Assembly (NCBI GenBank): GCA_017428085.1
Contig: JAFRRP010000019.1
Span: 62,001 to 126,000, forward strand
From: Clostridia bacterium
GTDB lineage: Bacteria > Bacillota > Clostridia > Oscillospirales > Acutalibacteraceae
Reading direction: 5' to 3'
Length of the DNA: 64,000 nt
Shown: piece after piece, positions 62,847 to 64,000 of the stretch
Layout: each line of letters begins with the position of its first letter
Numbering within the stretch: the stretch's first letter is position 1
Position numbers and translations under genes: made by a program
The notes under the pieces: generated by a model
Databases searched by the model: none
What the model saw: the letters and a program-made list of their open reading frames with translations, nothing else
What the model was told of the DNA's origin: nothing

Positions 62847-64000
62847 CAGCCGTTCTCCTCAAAGACGATCTTGTTCAGCGCGTTGAGATACGCCCGGATA
62901 CTGGCGCCCACGATATCCGTGGAGATGCCGTTGCCGGAATACAGTTTTCCACTGTTGCGCAGCTTTACAAGGGCGGCGCCCAACGCTTCCTTACCCTCGG
63001 TAACGGCCTGGATCTGGAAGTCGTCCAGCTCGAAATGGCAGCCCACCGCCTGCTCAATAGCGCGGAAAGAGGCGTCGATTGGGCCGTCGCCGTCGCTGAC
63101 GCCGGATAAGACCTGCCCGTCGCGCAGCAGCGTCACATGGGCGAGGGAAGCGGTCTTGTTGCCGCAGTTGGCAAGGTAGCTTTCCAAATGATAGGCGGAG
63201 GGGGCCTGCATGGCGTAACTGGCGATCAGCGCCTCCAGCTCTCGCTTCCCCACGGTGCTCTTGCGTTCACACACCTGTTTCACGGCCTTCAGAACCTTTC
63301 CCAGGTCCTCTTCCGTCAGCTCATAGCCAAGCTTCTGGGCGGCAAGGGAAACATCTGCGATCGTGCTGTCTTCGTCCAGATACACTGTCTCCCCGTCGTT
63401 AGCGTCCGTTGTGGGCTGCAGCGATGCGGCGTCCAGTCGGTTCAGCATGGAGGCGATATCGGAATGGATATGCAGGGAATCGAGAGCGCAGGCAGCTCCC
63501 AGCTCTTCGCCCTTATTTTTCAGCAGTTTTGATACGTTGTCCGTAGCAAGGCCGCCGCCGGGTGTGCAGGCGCATTTCAACCCGTCCGCGCCGGAACGAA
63601 CGGCAGCGACGGCGTTGGCGGAAGCGAGAGACAGGGCGTCGGAGCATCTGACGTATACGGGTACCGAGACGCTCTGTTTTACCATAGACACCAGATTGCC
63701 GAAATCCTCCGGCAGCAGGCAGCCGTCATCATCGCAAAGACATACGGAGGAAGCGCCTTCCGTCTGCGCGGCTTTACAGATGGACGTAAGGAATTCGGGA
63801 TCGGCTCGCGTGGCGTCCAGCGCGGCAAACTCCACGACGGGGCAAAGCGCCTTTGCGGCGGCAATCAGCTCCGTCGCTTTTTTCAGCATGGCTTTATCTT
63901 TCAGATGATAGGTGTATTCCATTTTCAGCGTGGAGACAGGAAGCTCAACGATCAGGCAGGGGCGGGAGGCGCCGCTGACGCACTGCCACGCCTCATCGAC
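62846..64000 (-). CDS. LeuA-like protein lacking metal-binding histidines (5' end outside window)
   Basis: 384 residues visible; the frame stays open to the window edge. The visible part matches the second half of a 2-isopropylmalate / homocitrate synthase barrel plus the C-terminal LeuA dimer (regulatory) domain, with GNGISTDIVGASIRAYLNAL at its end. The segment that should read H-x-H-N-D-x-G is RCSDALSLASANA, and the usual ERAGN motif is replaced by CTPGGGLATD. The metal-site residues are therefore missing and classic activity is unlikely. Upstream of, and coupled to, the TIM-barrel/ligase fusion gene. Confidence 0.83.
   Translation of the reverse strand, partial: VDEAWQCVSGASRPCLIVELPVSTLKMEYTYHLKDKAMLKKATELIAAAKALCPVVEFAALDATRADPEFLTSICKAAQTEGASSVCLCDDDGCLLPEDFGNLVSMVKQSVSVPVYVRCSDALSLASANAVAAVRSGADGLKCACTPGGGLATDNVSKLLKNKGEELGAACALDSLHIHSDIASMLNRLDAASLQPTTDANDGETVYLDEDSTIADVSLAAQKLGYELTEEDLGKVLKAVKQVCERKSTVGKRELEALIASYAMQAPSAYHLESYLANCGNKTASLAHVTLLRDGQVLSGVSDGDGPIDASFRAIEQAVGCHFELDDFQIQAVTEGKEALGAALVKLRNSGKLYSGNGISTDIVGASIRAYLNALNKIVFEENG

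Noticed and set aside
1-64000. CRISPR array, prophage or insertion sequence
   Set aside because: No regularly spaced repeats, transposase, integrase or phage structural genes were seen.

Overview
The window looks like a chromosomal segment of a spore-forming, anaerobic Firmicute of the gut Clostridia type. The evidence is a V-type ATPase, the sporulation genes sigG and spoIIID, a T-box leader, a 2-oxoacid:ferredoxin oxidoreductase, many glycan-degrading enzymes without SusC/SusD genes, strong Shine-Dalgarno sites and vegetative promoters with 17-bp spacing. No phage, insertion-sequence transposase or CRISPR array was seen. Species cannot be named from the sequence alone.

Layout. 1-3455: end of a V-type ATPase operon (A, B, D). 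3515-5230 (minus): PadR regulator with a HAAS-type membrane protein. 5387-10586 (minus): rhamnosidase and beta-galactosidase pair, divergent from a lipoprotein / HAD phosphatase / GH127 operon (10723-13890). 14024-15370 (minus): glutamate dehydrogenase. 15648-16730: sigG and a YlmC-like gene. 16986-19858: a TrpXYZ-type ABC transporter. 19976-22254: lipoprotein, acetyltransferase, GH20 hexosaminidase. 22333-28105 (minus): exported phosphoesterase, GPH sugar symporter, second GH2 enzyme. 28268-33882: two-component system, exported alpha/beta hydrolase, large exported clan GH-A glycosidase. 33918-39088: two ABC exporter half-subunits around a DUF1854 protein. 39155-43375 (minus): an unusual operon of a small basic protein, a propeller-plus-toroid protein and two PHP phosphoesterases. 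43432-44025 (minus): spoIIID and tRNA-Pro(GGG). 44970-53314: complete myo-inositol catabolic operon (iolJ-C-B-D-E-A-G). 53521-64000 (minus): a 2-oxoacid oxidation / acyl-CoA ligase region headed in part by a T-box.

How it works together. The glycosidases release rhamnose, arabinose, galactose and N-acetylhexosamines, and the GPH symporter probably imports oligosaccharides. The iol operon takes myo-inositol to dihydroxyacetone phosphate and an acyl-CoA. On the far side lie an XRE-cupin-acyl-CoA ligase, an omega-amidase-like hydrolase, a MinD-like ATPase and a four-subunit 2-oxoacid:ferredoxin oxidoreductase. They form one tight operon behind a T-box, which suggests amino-acid-responsive 2-oxoacid oxidation. 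Upstream of it a LeuA-like protein that has lost its metal-binding histidines is translationally coupled to a TIM-barrel/acyl-CoA ligase fusion.

The least explained parts are the ABC-DUF1854-ABC set with matching zinc ribbons, the propeller/toroid/PHP operon, the T-box-controlled regulator-enzyme fusion, the metal-site-less LeuA homologue, and paired hairpin elements inserted 3 bp after stop codons in the iol operon.
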